From Dysgonamonadaceae bacterium (GTDB taxonomy: Bacteria; Bacteroidota; Bacteroidia; Bacteroidales; Azobacteroidaceae): DNA of 8,436 nucleotides. The notes below the pieces were generated by a model. That model saw only the letters and a list, made by a program, of their open reading frames with translations, was not told where the DNA came from and did not search any database. Positions 1 through 6,352 of the stretch are shown piece by piece. The position numbers and the translations under genes are program-made. The first letter of the stretch is position 1. Every line of letters starts with the position of its first letter. The stretch spans positions 1-8,436 of the forward strand of contig JAISNS010000022.1 of assembly GCA_031276105.1 (NCBI GenBank). The letters run 5' to 3'.

Positions 1-118
1 AGAACAGGTGTACCGAACGGTAAAAGCAACGGAAATAGCGCCGACCCTCTCCTTTATTTTAAGAATCCGCCCGCCTAACGGAGCAAAAGACATGCCGTTA
101 CAGGAATTTCTCAAATAA
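1..118 (+). CDS. C-terminal end of an alkaline phosphatase superfamily protein (partial)
   Basis: The frame whose codons begin at position 2 is open from the window edge to a TAA at 116-118, giving 38 residues. The tail contains VKATEIAPTLSFILRIRPPNGA, which I recognise as the closing segment of Bacteroidota alkaline-phosphatase-family proteins (type I phosphodiesterase/nucleotide pyrophosphatase fold, PafA-like). In these, a V..TDIAPTLS.LL.I..PNGA stretch follows the last metal-binding histidine. The family hydrolyses phosphate mono- or diesters and is normally exported, but the catalytic core and signal peptide lie outside the window, so substrate and location are inferred. The stop codon lies in the left arm of the palindrome at 116-216, and the gene converges on the minus-strand lectin-like gene. 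The family call rests on this tail alone. That some protein ends here is much more certain than which one. Confidence 0.72.
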   Translation, partial: EQVYRTVKATEIAPTLSFILRIRPPNGAKDMPLQEFLK

Positions 119-216
119 AAGATAAAAACTAAAAACTAAAAACTAAAAGTTGCGCGAAGCGCAGTAGATAATCGCCGCTTCGCGCAACTTTTAGTTTTTA
201 GTTTTTATCTTTTAGT
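116..216. terminator. Heptad-built palindrome, probable bidirectional terminator
   Basis: A 13-bp perfect GC-rich stem (149-161 with 176-188) encloses a 14-nt loop. Stacked outside it are 7-bp direct repeats: five units of the form TAAAAnn on the left (116-150) and four TTTTAnn units on the right (189-216). These also pair, so the left arm covers 116-161 and the right 176-214. The arms match except that the left has one extra heptad. T-rich DNA follows the core stem in both directions, as expected of an intrinsic terminator serving two convergent genes. The TAA stop of the upstream gene (116-118) and the stop of the minus-strand gene (212-214) form the outer ends of the two arms. Confidence 0.8.
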
Positions 217-2083
217 TAAATTCAAGCACTTTGGCAAAGCGGTAGATTGTAGCGTCGTCCATTGTTAATATGATATCCACTTCGCCCACATCAATGGAGG
301 GAAGGGTGCAGGTAAGGGTTTTCCCGTCCGGGGTAACAGTTAGGTTTGTGCAGGGTTGCCCACCGACGTTTATGTCGGCTATTTTGTCTAATTTGTTTCC
401 TGTGAGTATTAGCGTTTGCGATGCTGTATTGGCCTTGCCGATAATCGGGGAGATGCTGCTGACGTAAAAAGCGCTCGCGGCCTCTACATACTGATAAGCG
501 CCGGTTAAAGTTAAAGTTTTGACGCTGGTTGTTATAACGACGTCTTTATATCCGGTGCCGTGTATCGACTTCGGAACTTTGCACATCAGGAAGTGGGACG
601 AAAGTACAACCACCTCAGTACAGGGAACGCCGTCGATGGTTACGACAGGGGGCGCAATGTAGCGGATTTGGTCGAGAGCGGCATTGTGGGCAATTTCCTG
701 ATCGCTCAAAACGCGGCTGTAAAGCCGGATGGACTGGTAGAGAAAATTGCTGACTTGCGTGCCTTCAATTTCAGTACCCCCCGGACTACCTGCATAGCCA
801 AAGTCGAGCACGGTATTGGCTACGGCGTTTGAGCGTATCAAAAAATTTTCAGGTACTTTGACGCCGTCGATAAGCATGTTCGTAAAAGTAGCGTCGTCCA
901 GACTGTTAGCGTAAGTGCTGGTTACAGTATGGAGGGTGTTAGCTTCGTAAATTGCAGGTATCTTAACTTTAGCATCTTTGATCTCGTTACTATTCTGCCA
1001 AATAGATAAAGGTTGGAAACTGTTTTCATAAGCGCCCCGATATCGGATGTGAAAACCTTGCCTGTCATTGGCAACACTAGTCCAGAACGGGCCGTACCAG
1101 AATAAACGAACTTCTGCATTGGCCGGTAATTCGGTTGGCGGCGTGGTATAGATGATTTCTGCCGTGCGCGGTTCATTGCCGTCCGGCCATGTATTGGGAA
1201 CAATACTTGGAGTCTTCAACTCGCTGCCGTTGTCATCGCGGTATCCTTTGGCTTCCCAAGCTGCCGTAGTGACGGTTCCGGTAACGTTGAGAGGCGTGGC
1301 AGCGTCCACGAGATTTGCCCAAGGCTTCGTGATGTCGTTGTGGTGGTACTTGTCGCCCAAACCGCTGTTGTTGACGCCGTCGTAGTGAGCAACCAAGTCG
1401 CTCTGCACATAATCTCCCGTTGCCGCATACGGAAAATCGCCGTAAATATAGATATAATTCCCGCCGTCGGTGCTTCCGAATTTGGGGGAAAGGCTTTCCG
1501 ACTGGATGATTGCTTCGTTGCTTTCTTCCAATACGTGGCAATTATCTGCGATCACTTTTAGCTTAACTGTGCCGGCAGGAATGGCGACTTCCAGTTTCGG
1601 CCCGGTTGTCACGCCGATGTATTCGTAGCCTGCGCCGTTTGGGTTGATGTACCAGGTATAGGTTTTTGCTTCGGTATCGACCGTAAACTCAATATTATCG
1701 CCACCCACAGCATTGGCCGTATTGGAGGTGATTTTGAGGGGATCGCCCTCACTTTTTTGGGGCGATATGGGTCGCGCCCAATGATTTCCGTCCCAAGCGT
1801 GAACGCCCACGCAAGTGTTTGGGTTCGTGTTGTAAACCATTGCGCCTTTCAGTTGCGCTTTGGCGACGGCTATCTCGGCGCTGCTCATACCCGGAAAACC
1901 GGCGGGAATTTCCCCGGTATTGTCAAGGCTCACATTCGAGAGGACTAAGCCGCCTTTCGCGCCGCTGTTCAAATCCAAGATTGCGCCGGCCTTCGGAGCA
2001 TTGACGCTGCCGATAGTGACCTGAGCGCGCAGGTTAGCGCTTAAAACGAGCGCTGCTGATACTACTAAAATTTTTGTTCTCAT
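212..2083 (-). CDS. Secreted LamG-like and IPT/TIG domain surface protein
   Basis: This 623-residue protein begins with a Sec signal peptide (residues 1-20, probable cleavage LRA|Q). Residues 21-104 form the module common at the start of Bacteroidales exported proteins (VTIGS..AP.AGA.LDL to VHAWDGNHW). Residues about 111-195 look like an Ig/PKD-type beta domain. Residues about 197-218 (SPKFGSTDGGNYIYIYGDF) are the first strands of an IPT/TIG domain. A LamG/concanavalin-A-like region follows at about 226-475, ending in the typical IRLYSRVLSDQEIAHN motif. The TIG domain then resumes at 478-533 (VTIDGVPC...LMCKVP...YQYV). A second TIG domain occupies 540-622. Cys pairs 488/501 and 578/592 sit at equivalent TIG positions and may form disulfides. 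There is no lipobox and no obvious T9SS C-terminal signal. A role in carbohydrate or surface binding is inferred from the folds. No catalytic motif is visible. A proximal promoter is weak (TAAATTTT about 25 nt upstream of the start on the minus strand). Confidence 0.88.
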   Translation of the reverse strand: MRTKILVVSAALVLSANLRAQVTIGSVNAPKAGAILDLNSGAKGGLVLSNVSLDNTGEIPAGFPGMSSAEIAVAKAQLKGAMVYNTNPNTCVGVHAWDGNHWARPISPQKSEGDPLKITSNTANAVGGDNIEFTVDTEAKTYTWYINPNGAGYEYIGVTTGPKLEVAIPAGTVKLKVIADNCHVLEESNEAIIQSESLSPKFGSTDGGNYIYIYGDFPYAATGDYVQSDLVAHYDGVNNSGLGDKYHHNDITKPWANLVDAATPLNVTGTVTTAAWEAKGYRDDNGSELKTPSIVPNTWPDGNEPRTAEIIYTTPPTELPANAEVRLFWYGPFWTSVANDRQGFHIRYRGAYENSFQPLSIWQNSNEIKDAKVKIPAIYEANTLHTVTSTYANSLDDATFTNMLIDGVKVPENFLIRSNAVANTVLDFGYAGSPGGTEIEGTQVSNFLYQSIRLYSRVLSDQEIAHNAALDQIRYIAPPVVTIDGVPCTEVVVLSSHFLMCKVPKSIHGTGYKDVVITTSVKTLTLTGAYQYVEAASAFYVSSISPIIGKANTASQTLILTGNKLDKIADINVGGQPCTNLTVTPDGKTLTCTLPSIDVGEVDIILTMDDATIYRFAKVLEFN

Positions 2084-2131
2084 TGTAATTGTTGTTTGTT
2101 AAAAATTTATAATACTTATTTCCTAATTCTA

Positions 2132-2339
2132 ACGCCGTCAGGCGTATTCTGTGAATAACCCCCGGATTTATCCGGGGGTAAGCGGCGTTCTTCTCCCCCC
2201 CGCGAACGCCGGAAGGCGTTGCCATTTTTGTATTTTGCACATACATAAAAGGGTGACGCCTCCGGCGTTCATCTGGGGAGAGGCCACGTTTGCCCCCGGA
2301 TAAATCCGGGGGTTATTCACAGGGTACGCCTGACGGCGT
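2132..2339. repeat. 208-bp imperfect inverted repeat with nested palindromes
   Basis: The outer arms 2132-2178 and 2293-2339 are inverted copies matching at 45 of 47 positions by eye. Similarity continues more loosely inward, to about 2223 on the left and 2251 on the right. Each arm contains smaller palindromes: an ACGCC/GGCGT hairpin at 2132-2145 and 2326-2339, a 20-bp CCCCCGGA...TCCGGGGG hairpin at 2159-2178 and 2293-2312, and an AACGCC/GGCGTT-type hairpin at 2205-2220 and about 2255-2267. No coding sequence, transposase or convincing target-site duplication is visible. It resembles a REP- or MITE-like intergenic element, and that class is inferred. Confidence 0.8.
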
Positions 2340-2354
2340 ATCGCAACCCCGCAC

Positions 2355-2423
2355 ACGCTCGTGCACCGTGACCGTGCACGCTCGTGCACCGCGACCGTGC
2401 AGACACCCTGCACCACTCGGTGC
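2355..2423. repeat. 23-bp tandem repeat, about three copies, with hairpin
   Basis: Units 2355-2377 and 2378-2400 are 23 bp each and differ at one base (T versus C). A third, degenerate copy of the same length fits 2401-2423. Each unit carries the self-complementary hexamer GTGCAC or close variants, so alternative foldbacks are possible. The third copy overlaps a perfect 9-bp stem, CCCTGCACC (2406-2414) with GGTGCAGGG (2419-2427), around a 4-nt loop. The array directly follows the 208-bp inverted repeat and directly precedes the heptad palindrome. Confidence 0.75.
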
Positions 2424-2426
2424 AGG

Positions 2427-2524
2427 GGCAAAAGGCAAAAGGTACAAGGTACAGGGTATGCGGCTTTGCCGCTCCTGCACCTTGCACCTTATACTTTGTA
2501 CCCTTTCCCCTGTACCTTTTACCT

Positions 2525-2536
<12 letters not shown>
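2427..2536. repeat. Heptad-built imperfect palindrome
   Basis: The core is the stem GCGGC-TTT-GCCGC (2460-2472). On the left, 2427-2461 reads as five consecutive 7-bp units of the form GGnANnn (GGCAAAA, GGCAAAA, GGTACAA, GGTACAG, GGTATGC). On the right, 2474-2536 reads as nine consecutive 7-bp units close to CYTKNAC (for example CCTGCAC, CTTGCAC, CCTGTAC, CTTTTAC). Left and right units are approximately reverse-complementary, so the whole folds imperfectly and in several registers. The design matches the palindrome at 116-216 but the heptad sequence is different. Confidence 0.72.
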
Positions 2537-2671
<135 letters not shown>

Positions 2672-2702
2672 ATTTATTGTTGTTGTTTTACAAAAACCGC
2701 TG

Positions 2703-2734
2703 CAAATGTAATTCAATAAATCAATTTATGCAAA
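2703..2734 (-). promoter_or_regulatory. Bacteroidota-type promoter pointing left
   Basis: On the minus strand TTTG (2734-2731) is followed by exactly 20 nt and then TACATTTG (2710-2703). This matches the Bacteroidota primary-sigma consensus TTTG-N19-21-TAnnTTTG. Transcription would start near 2696. It could express the 48-codon ORF at 2525-2671, or give the lectin-like gene a leader of about 610 nt running through the microsatellite and all the intergenic palindromes. No transcript evidence is available here. Confidence 0.55.
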
Positions 2735-2813
2735 TATTCGGATAAATCTTTTTTCGGGCAAAGCGAATAGCCTTCTCCGGCGCCTCAAAAAAAGATTTAG
2801 CCCCAAAATACTA

Positions 2814-2848
2814 TTTGTGTGTGAATTGGAAATTTAATGCTAACTTTG
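2814..2848 (+). promoter_or_regulatory. Promoter of the DUF1460 gene
   Basis: TTTG (2814-2817) and TAACTTTG (2841-2848, a full match to TAnnTTTG) are separated by 23 nt, slightly longer than ideal. The predicted start point is near 2854. This lies downstream of the in-frame ATG at 2837 but upstream of the ATG at 2891, so it supports 2891 as the translation start. Confidence 0.6.
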
Positions 2849-2890
2849 CAGAAATTTATCGACAAACAAAGAAACAAAATCATCTCCTAT

Positions 2891-3772
2891 ATGTTAAAAA
2901 CAGTTCTTTTTATTTTATTGACGTCTGTGCTGTTGCCGGTCGTTTTATCCCAAACCAATGAAAATAGGGGGAAAAAAGAAGAGGCGATTGTCCGGAAATA
3001 CTTTGCTTCGTTACCGGAAGATAAAAAAGAGCCGTATTCTCCTAACGAACTGATAGTGAAAGCTGCGCTTTGGCTGTTAAACACGCCCTATGTAGCTGCT
3101 ACCTTGGAAGTAAACGAAGAAGAAGAATTAGTCGTTAATTTACGTGAATTAGATTGCCTGACGTTTGTTGAAAACTGTCTCGCCCTAAGCCGCGCTGCAC
3201 AATACACATCGCCCGGCTATGAATATTTTACCGGAGAATTGCGGAAAATCCGTTACCGCAACGGCGTTATCCGGGGCTATACCTCACGACTGCATTACAC
3301 CGGCGACTGGATATTTGACAATTGCGGAAAAGGCCTCCTCAAAGACATTACCCATGCCTTAGGCGGCAAACGGTTTAAAACGAATGTTTATTATATGTCA
3401 ACCCATCCCGGTGCATATCCTGCCCTGAAAAAGAATCCGCAGAACACGGCAATAATGGCCGAAATAGAAAAGCGGATCAATCAACGAACTAATTATTATT
3501 ACATTCCCCGGAACGAAATCAATGAAAAAGCGGCGCAAATAAAAAGCGGCGATATTATCTGTTTCACTACTTCTGCGCCCGGACTGGACATTTCACACCT
3601 GGGAATCGCCTATTGGAACAAAGGTCGCCTGACGTTCATCCATGCTTCTTCCAAAGCTAAAAAAGTAATTGTCAATCCGGAATCCATCAGCGATTACTGT
3701 TTCAAAATATCAACAAATACAGGAATCATCGTTCTTCGTCCGTTGTCGTTAATAAAAGAAAAGCAAGATTAA
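2891..3772 (+). CDS. DUF1460 N-acetylmuramoyl-L-alanine amidase-like exported protein
   Basis: This 293-residue protein belongs, by recognition, to the DUF1460 family (PF07313). These are papain/NlpC-P60-like cysteine hydrolases annotated as N-acetylmuramoyl-L-alanine amidase-like. A signal peptide covers residues 1-20 (MLKTVLFILL to VVLS|Q), so it acts in the periplasm, presumably on cell-wall material. The probable nucleophile is Cys89 in LRELDCLTFVEN. The probable histidines are His236 (DISHLGIAYW) and His251 (TFIHASS). I chose the ATG at 2891 over the in-frame ATG at 2837 for two reasons: the signal peptide begins exactly there, and the -7 box at 2841-2848 places the start point after 2837. 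The exact bond cleaved is unknown to me; family amidase activity is inferred. It is followed by a 119-bp gap before mdh, which has its own promoter, so co-transcription is doubtful. Confidence 0.88.
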   Translation: MLKTVLFILLTSVLLPVVLSQTNENRGKKEEAIVRKYFASLPEDKKEPYSPNELIVKAALWLLNTPYVAATLEVNEEEELVVNLRELDCLTFVENCLALSRAAQYTSPGYEYFTGELRKIRYRNGVIRGYTSRLHYTGDWIFDNCGKGLLKDITHALGGKRFKTNVYYMSTHPGAYPALKKNPQNTAIMAEIEKRINQRTNYYYIPRNEINEKAAQIKSGDIICFTTSAPGLDISHLGIAYWNKGRLTFIHASSKAKKVIVNPESISDYCFKISTNTGIIVLRPLSLIKEKQD

Positions 3773-3827
3773 GGTTAATAATTATTAATTTATGATTATT
3801 TGCAGGTGATTGTCCGGTGATTATTGT

Positions 3828-3835
3828 TAATTTTG
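3828..3835 (+). promoter_or_regulatory. -7 box of the mdh promoter
   Basis: TAATTTTG matches the Bacteroidota TAnnTTTG box and would give a leader of about 50 nt before mdh. The -33 element is poor: a TTTG at 3799-3802 is 25 nt away and an ATTG at 3809-3812 is 15 nt away. Just upstream, GGTGATT occurs twice, at 3805-3811 and 3816-3822, 11 bp apart (about one helical turn). This could be a regulator site or chance. Confidence 0.5.
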
Positions 3836-3891
3836 CACCGCTAAAAGATAGTTTTAGATAAACCTGTAAATTTTCAAAAAATATTCAAATT

Positions 3892-4815
3892 ATGGCAAAA
3901 GTAACTGTTGTCGGCGCCGGTAATGTGGGCGCGACTTGTGCAAATGTACTTGCATTCAATAAGATTGCTGATACCGTAGTAATGCTCGACGTGAAAGAAG
4001 GCATTGCCGAAGGAAAAGCGATTGATATGTTGCAAACGGCGCAAACGTTAGGTTTTGAAACCAACATTCTGGGAGTTACCAACGATTATGCCGCTACGGC
4101 TAATTCGGATGTAATTATCGTCACGTCGGGTATTCCCCGCAAACCGGGCATGACCCGCGAAGAATTGATCGGCACCAATGCCAATATCGTTAAAAGCGTT
4201 GTTTCCAATTGTTTGAAACATTCTCCGGATGCGGTCTTCCTCATCATTTCCAACCCGATGGATACGATGACTTACCTGACTTTGAAAGCGACGGGTCTCC
4301 CCAAAAACCGGGTGATCGGTATGGGCGGCGCTTTAGACAGTTCCCGTTTCAAATACTATTTAAGTCAAGCATTAAAAGCAAATCCGCTTCAAATTGAAGG
4401 CATGGTGATTGGCGGTCACGGCGATACGACGATGATTCCGCTGAAACGCTTGGCAACTTACAACGGAATACCGGTTTCCAAACTCTTGGCAGCCGATGTT
4501 TTGGACAAAGTAGCAGCCGATACGATGGTTGGCGGAGCTACACTGACCGGTTTGCTCGGTACTTCGGCCTGGTATGCTCCCGGAGCGGCAGGCGCTTATG
4601 TAGCCGCTTCTATTGTTAACGATTACAAACGCTTGATTCCTTCTTGCGTTTACTTAGAAGGAGAATACGGACAAAACGATATTTGTATCGGCGTTCCGGC
4701 AATTATTGGGCGACAAGGAGTTGTGTCTATTGTCGATATTCGGTTGGATGCGGAAGAACAAGCTTTATTTGCGAAAAGCGCCGAAGCTGTCCGCAAAACA
4801 AACAGCGTCTTATAA
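3892..4815 (+). CDS. mdh: Malate dehydrogenase
   Basis: This 307-residue protein is an LDH-like (type III) malate dehydrogenase, which interconverts malate and oxaloacetate with NAD in the cytosol. The dinucleotide-binding loop VGAGNVG is at residues 7-13. Asp33 at the end of the second strand predicts a preference for NAD over NADP. The substrate loop GIPRKPGMTRE places arginines at 83 and 89. Arg83 occupies the position that is Gln in lactate dehydrogenase and so specifies a dicarboxylate substrate. Asn121 (SNPMD), the Asp149/Arg152 pair (LDSSRF) and catalytic His176 (GGHGDT) are all present. The length is normal for the family and the frame is intact. In Bacteroidales this enzyme serves the reductive branch from oxaloacetate toward fumarate and succinate. 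It has its own -7 box upstream. A hairpin at 4829-4859 separates it from the next gene. Confidence 0.97.
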   Translation: MAKVTVVGAGNVGATCANVLAFNKIADTVVMLDVKEGIAEGKAIDMLQTAQTLGFETNILGVTNDYAATANSDVIIVTSGIPRKPGMTREELIGTNANIVKSVVSNCLKHSPDAVFLIISNPMDTMTYLTLKATGLPKNRVIGMGGALDSSRFKYYLSQALKANPLQIEGMVIGGHGDTTMIPLKRLATYNGIPVSKLLAADVLDKVAADTMVGGATLTGLLGTSAWYAPGAAGAYVAASIVNDYKRLIPSCVYLEGEYGQNDICIGVPAIIGRQGVVSIVDIRLDAEEQALFAKSAEAVRKTNSVL

Positions 4816-4828
4816 AATTAAAGAACGG

Positions 4829-4869
4829 GAATGGAGAATAAAAACCTGATTCTCCATTCTCAATTAAAA
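4829..4869. repeat. Hairpin with heptad character between mdh and the HhH gene
   Basis: GAATGGAGAAT (4829-4839) pairs perfectly with ATTCTCCATTC (4849-4859) around a 9-nt loop. One G-U and one G-C pair can extend the stem to 13. The right side reads as 7-bp units ATTCTCC, ATTCTCA, ATTAAAA (4849-4869). The left side contains matching units around GGGAATG and GAGAATA. No T-run follows on the + strand, so it is not a textbook intrinsic terminator. It may stabilise or attenuate the mdh transcript. Confidence 0.6.
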
Positions 4870-4881
4870 AAAGCCTTCACT

Positions 4882-5637
4882 ATGACATGGAAAGATTTTT
4901 TTTACTTCTCCAAGAGAGAACGTCGCGGAATCCTTATCTTGATTGTATTTGTTGCAGGTGTTTTTTTCGGAAAATACCTCTTTACACCTCAAACACCACC
5001 GCCTGTTGATGATTTGGTATTACCGGCCGAACAAACGACTGCCGGCACGGAAGAGAAAAAAACGGATGCTTCTTCGGTTTCGAGTTATCCGGCCTCTCCC
5101 CCTTCAAAACCTTACCGTCCTTACCGGAAAACGGAAAAACCGCCGGAAAAACGCACGTATTATCAACCACCGGAGCAAATCCCCGCACCGCCTAAAACGA
5201 ATAATTCTCCCAAAATGGAAAAGTTATCGCCCGGTACAGTGGTAGATATCAACCGGAGCGATACGACCGAATTGATGAAAGTGCCGGGAATCGGTTCTTC
5301 CTTTGCCCGGAGGATTACCGGATACCGGAACCTGTTAGGCGGATTTTACCGGATAGAACAGTTACAGGAAGTTTACGGGATGTATGAAGAATTATATGTA
5401 AAGATTATTCCTTATATGACTGTGAATCAGGATTCCATTCGGACAATTGCCGTACATTCGGCCTCGATTGATAAACTCAAGTCACATCCTTATATCAACT
5501 TTTATCAAGCGAAAGCCATTATAGAAATGCGGAAAAAGAACGGGAAGATTAACGATATCAGTGAATTAAATTTGCTGGAAGAATTTACTCCGGACGATTT
5601 GGAACGAATCAGGCGTTACTTGGACTTCAAAAAATAA
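4882..5637 (+). CDS. Membrane-anchored helix-hairpin-helix (ComEA-like) protein
   Basis: This 251-residue protein starts MTWKDFFYFSKRERRG, the usual beginning of this Bacteroidales family. A single transmembrane segment lies at about 16-34 and a Pro-rich, low-complexity linker at about 37-116. Two helix-hairpin-helix units follow, at about 121-178 (VDINRSD, then VPGIGSSFARRITGYR) and about 187-249. The first has the classical PGIG hairpin. The second is more divergent (HPYINFYQAKAI). HhH units bind DNA non-specifically through the backbone. The topology suggests a DNA-binding domain outside the inner membrane, as in ComEA of DNA uptake, but a role in competence is only inferred. An in-frame ATG at 4831 lies inside the 4829-4859 hairpin and would add 17 residues before the membrane segment, so I prefer 4882. 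The gene may be co-transcribed with mdh, 66 nt upstream. Confidence 0.85.
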   Translation: MTWKDFFYFSKRERRGILILIVFVAGVFFGKYLFTPQTPPPVDDLVLPAEQTTAGTEEKKTDASSVSSYPASPPSKPYRPYRKTEKPPEKRTYYQPPEQIPAPPKTNNSPKMEKLSPGTVVDINRSDTTELMKVPGIGSSFARRITGYRNLLGGFYRIEQLQEVYGMYEELYVKIIPYMTVNQDSIRTIAVHSASIDKLKSHPYINFYQAKAIIEMRKKNGKINDISELNLLEEFTPDDLERIRRYLDFKK

Positions 5638-5645
5638 AAATTTCA

Positions 5646-5677
5646 TTTGCATATAAAAAATAAAAGCATTACCTTTG
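5646..5677 (+). promoter_or_regulatory. Promoter of the rpsF-rpsR-rplI operon
   Basis: TTTG (5646-5649), exactly 20 nt, then TACCTTTG (5670-5677) is an ideal Bacteroidota primary-sigma promoter. It lies just after the stop of the upstream gene. The start point should be near 5684, leaving a leader of about 37 nt that is almost entirely A/T and lacks a Shine-Dalgarno sequence before rpsF. Confidence 0.82.
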
Positions 5678-5720
5678 CGCCTCAATTTACAAATTTATCA
5701 TTAATAATAATTTAATTTTT

Positions 5721-6068
5721 ATGAACAATTACGAAACCGTTTTCATTTTGACTCCCGTTTTGTCTGATGCTCAGATGAAGGAAGCGGTCGAAAAATTCAA
5801 AGACTTTCTTGTCGCCGACGGCGCCGAGATAGTGAATGAAGAGAATTGGGGGCTTCGCAAGTTGGCCTACTCAATTCAAAAGAAATCCACCGGATTCTAT
5901 ACATTGATAGAATTTACGGCGCTCCCTACTACCATTGCCAAATTGGAAACGCAATTCCGTCGCGATGAGAAAGTACTTCGTTTTTTGACCTTCCGTCAAG
6001 ATAAGAATTTTGCAGCTTATGCAGCTAAAAGAAGAAACAAATCTAAAGAAATTAAAAAGGAGAACTAA
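5721..6068 (+). CDS. rpsF: 30S ribosomal protein bS6
   Basis: This 115-residue protein is a complete bS6: [12 protein letters not shown] at the start, the central [24 protein letters not shown] segment (split here as [11 protein letters not shown] and [12 protein letters not shown]), and the [10 protein letters not shown] motif near the end. A basic tail ([12 protein letters not shown]) follows. bS6 sits on the 30S platform and binds 16S rRNA together with bS18, encoded next. The start at 5721 is fixed by family alignment. There is no Shine-Dalgarno, only an A/T-rich leader, as is common in Bacteroidota. The gene is first in its operon and ends 3 nt before rpsR. Confidence 0.97.
   Translation: MNNYETVFILTPVLSDAQMKEAVEKFKDFLVADGAEIVNEENWGLRKLAYSIQKKSTGFYTLIEFTALPTTIAKLETQFRRDEKVLRFLTFRQDKNFAAYAAKRRNKSKEIKKEN
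6057..6062 (+). promoter_or_regulatory. Shine-Dalgarno of rpsR
   Basis: AAGGAG lies 9 nt upstream of the rpsR ATG, inside the last codons of rpsF. Strong Shine-Dalgarno sequences are unusual in Bacteroidota, and the first gene of this operon has none. Confidence 0.75.
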
Positions 6069-6071
6069 ATC

Positions 6072-6341
6072 ATGGCATACAACAATTCCGAAATTCGTTA
6101 CTTAACTCCCCCTTCGGTTGACGTTAAGAAGAAAAAGTACTGTCGTTTCAAAAAGAGCGGTATTAAATTTATTGATTACAAAGATCCCGAATTCCTGAAA
6201 AAATTCTTGAATGAACAGGGAAAAATACTGCCGCGCCGTATTACCGGTACGTCGTTAAAATTTCAGCACCGTATTGCTCAAGCGGTGAAGCGCGCCCGTC
6301 ATCTGGCTCTGCTTCCTTATGTAACCGATTTGATGAAATAA
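6072..6341 (+). CDS. rpsR: 30S ribosomal protein bS18
   Basis: This 89-residue protein is a typical bS18. It has the [20 protein letters not shown] segment, then [32 protein letters not shown] near the C terminus (recognised as [10 protein letters not shown] followed by [18 protein letters not shown]). It forms a heterodimer with bS6 on the platform of the small subunit, close to the 3' end of 16S rRNA. It starts 3 nt after the rpsF stop, preceded by AAGGAG at 6057-6062, so translation is probably coupled or separately boosted. Structural work on a Bacteroidota ribosome showed that bS6, bS18 and bS21 together hold the anti-Shine-Dalgarno sequence. The strong Shine-Dalgarno here is notable in that light. 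Confidence 0.97.
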   Translation: MAYNNSEIRYLTPPSVDVKKKKYCRFKKSGIKFIDYKDPEFLKKFLNEQGKILPRRITGTSLKFQHRIAQAVKRARHLALLPYVTDLMK

Positions 6342-6346
6342 TTAAT

Positions 6347-6352
6347 AGGAGG
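6347..6352 (+). promoter_or_regulatory. Perfect Shine-Dalgarno of rplI
   Basis: AGGAGG is fully complementary to the core anti-Shine-Dalgarno and lies 8 nt before the rplI ATG at 6361, in the 19-nt gap after rpsR. It is the strongest ribosome-binding site in the window. Confidence 0.85.

Noticed and set aside
1216..1541. Overlapping minus-strand frames inside the lectin-like gene
   Set aside because: They are alternate frames of a conserved, intact 623-codon gene, with low-complexity Thr or Arg runs.
2132..2339. Insertion sequence
   Set aside because: The arms look like terminal inverted repeats, but the interior (about 114 bp) cannot encode a transposase and no target duplication is seen.
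2168..2431. 87-codon minus-strand frame across the repeats
   Set aside because: It consists of repeat DNA read by chance, with no family resemblance and no start signals.
3775..3788. 14-bp palindrome TTAATAATTATTAA after the DUF1460 gene as a terminator
   Set aside because: It is perfect but contains only A and T, so the stem would be too weak for intrinsic termination, and such palindromes arise easily in A/T-rich gaps.
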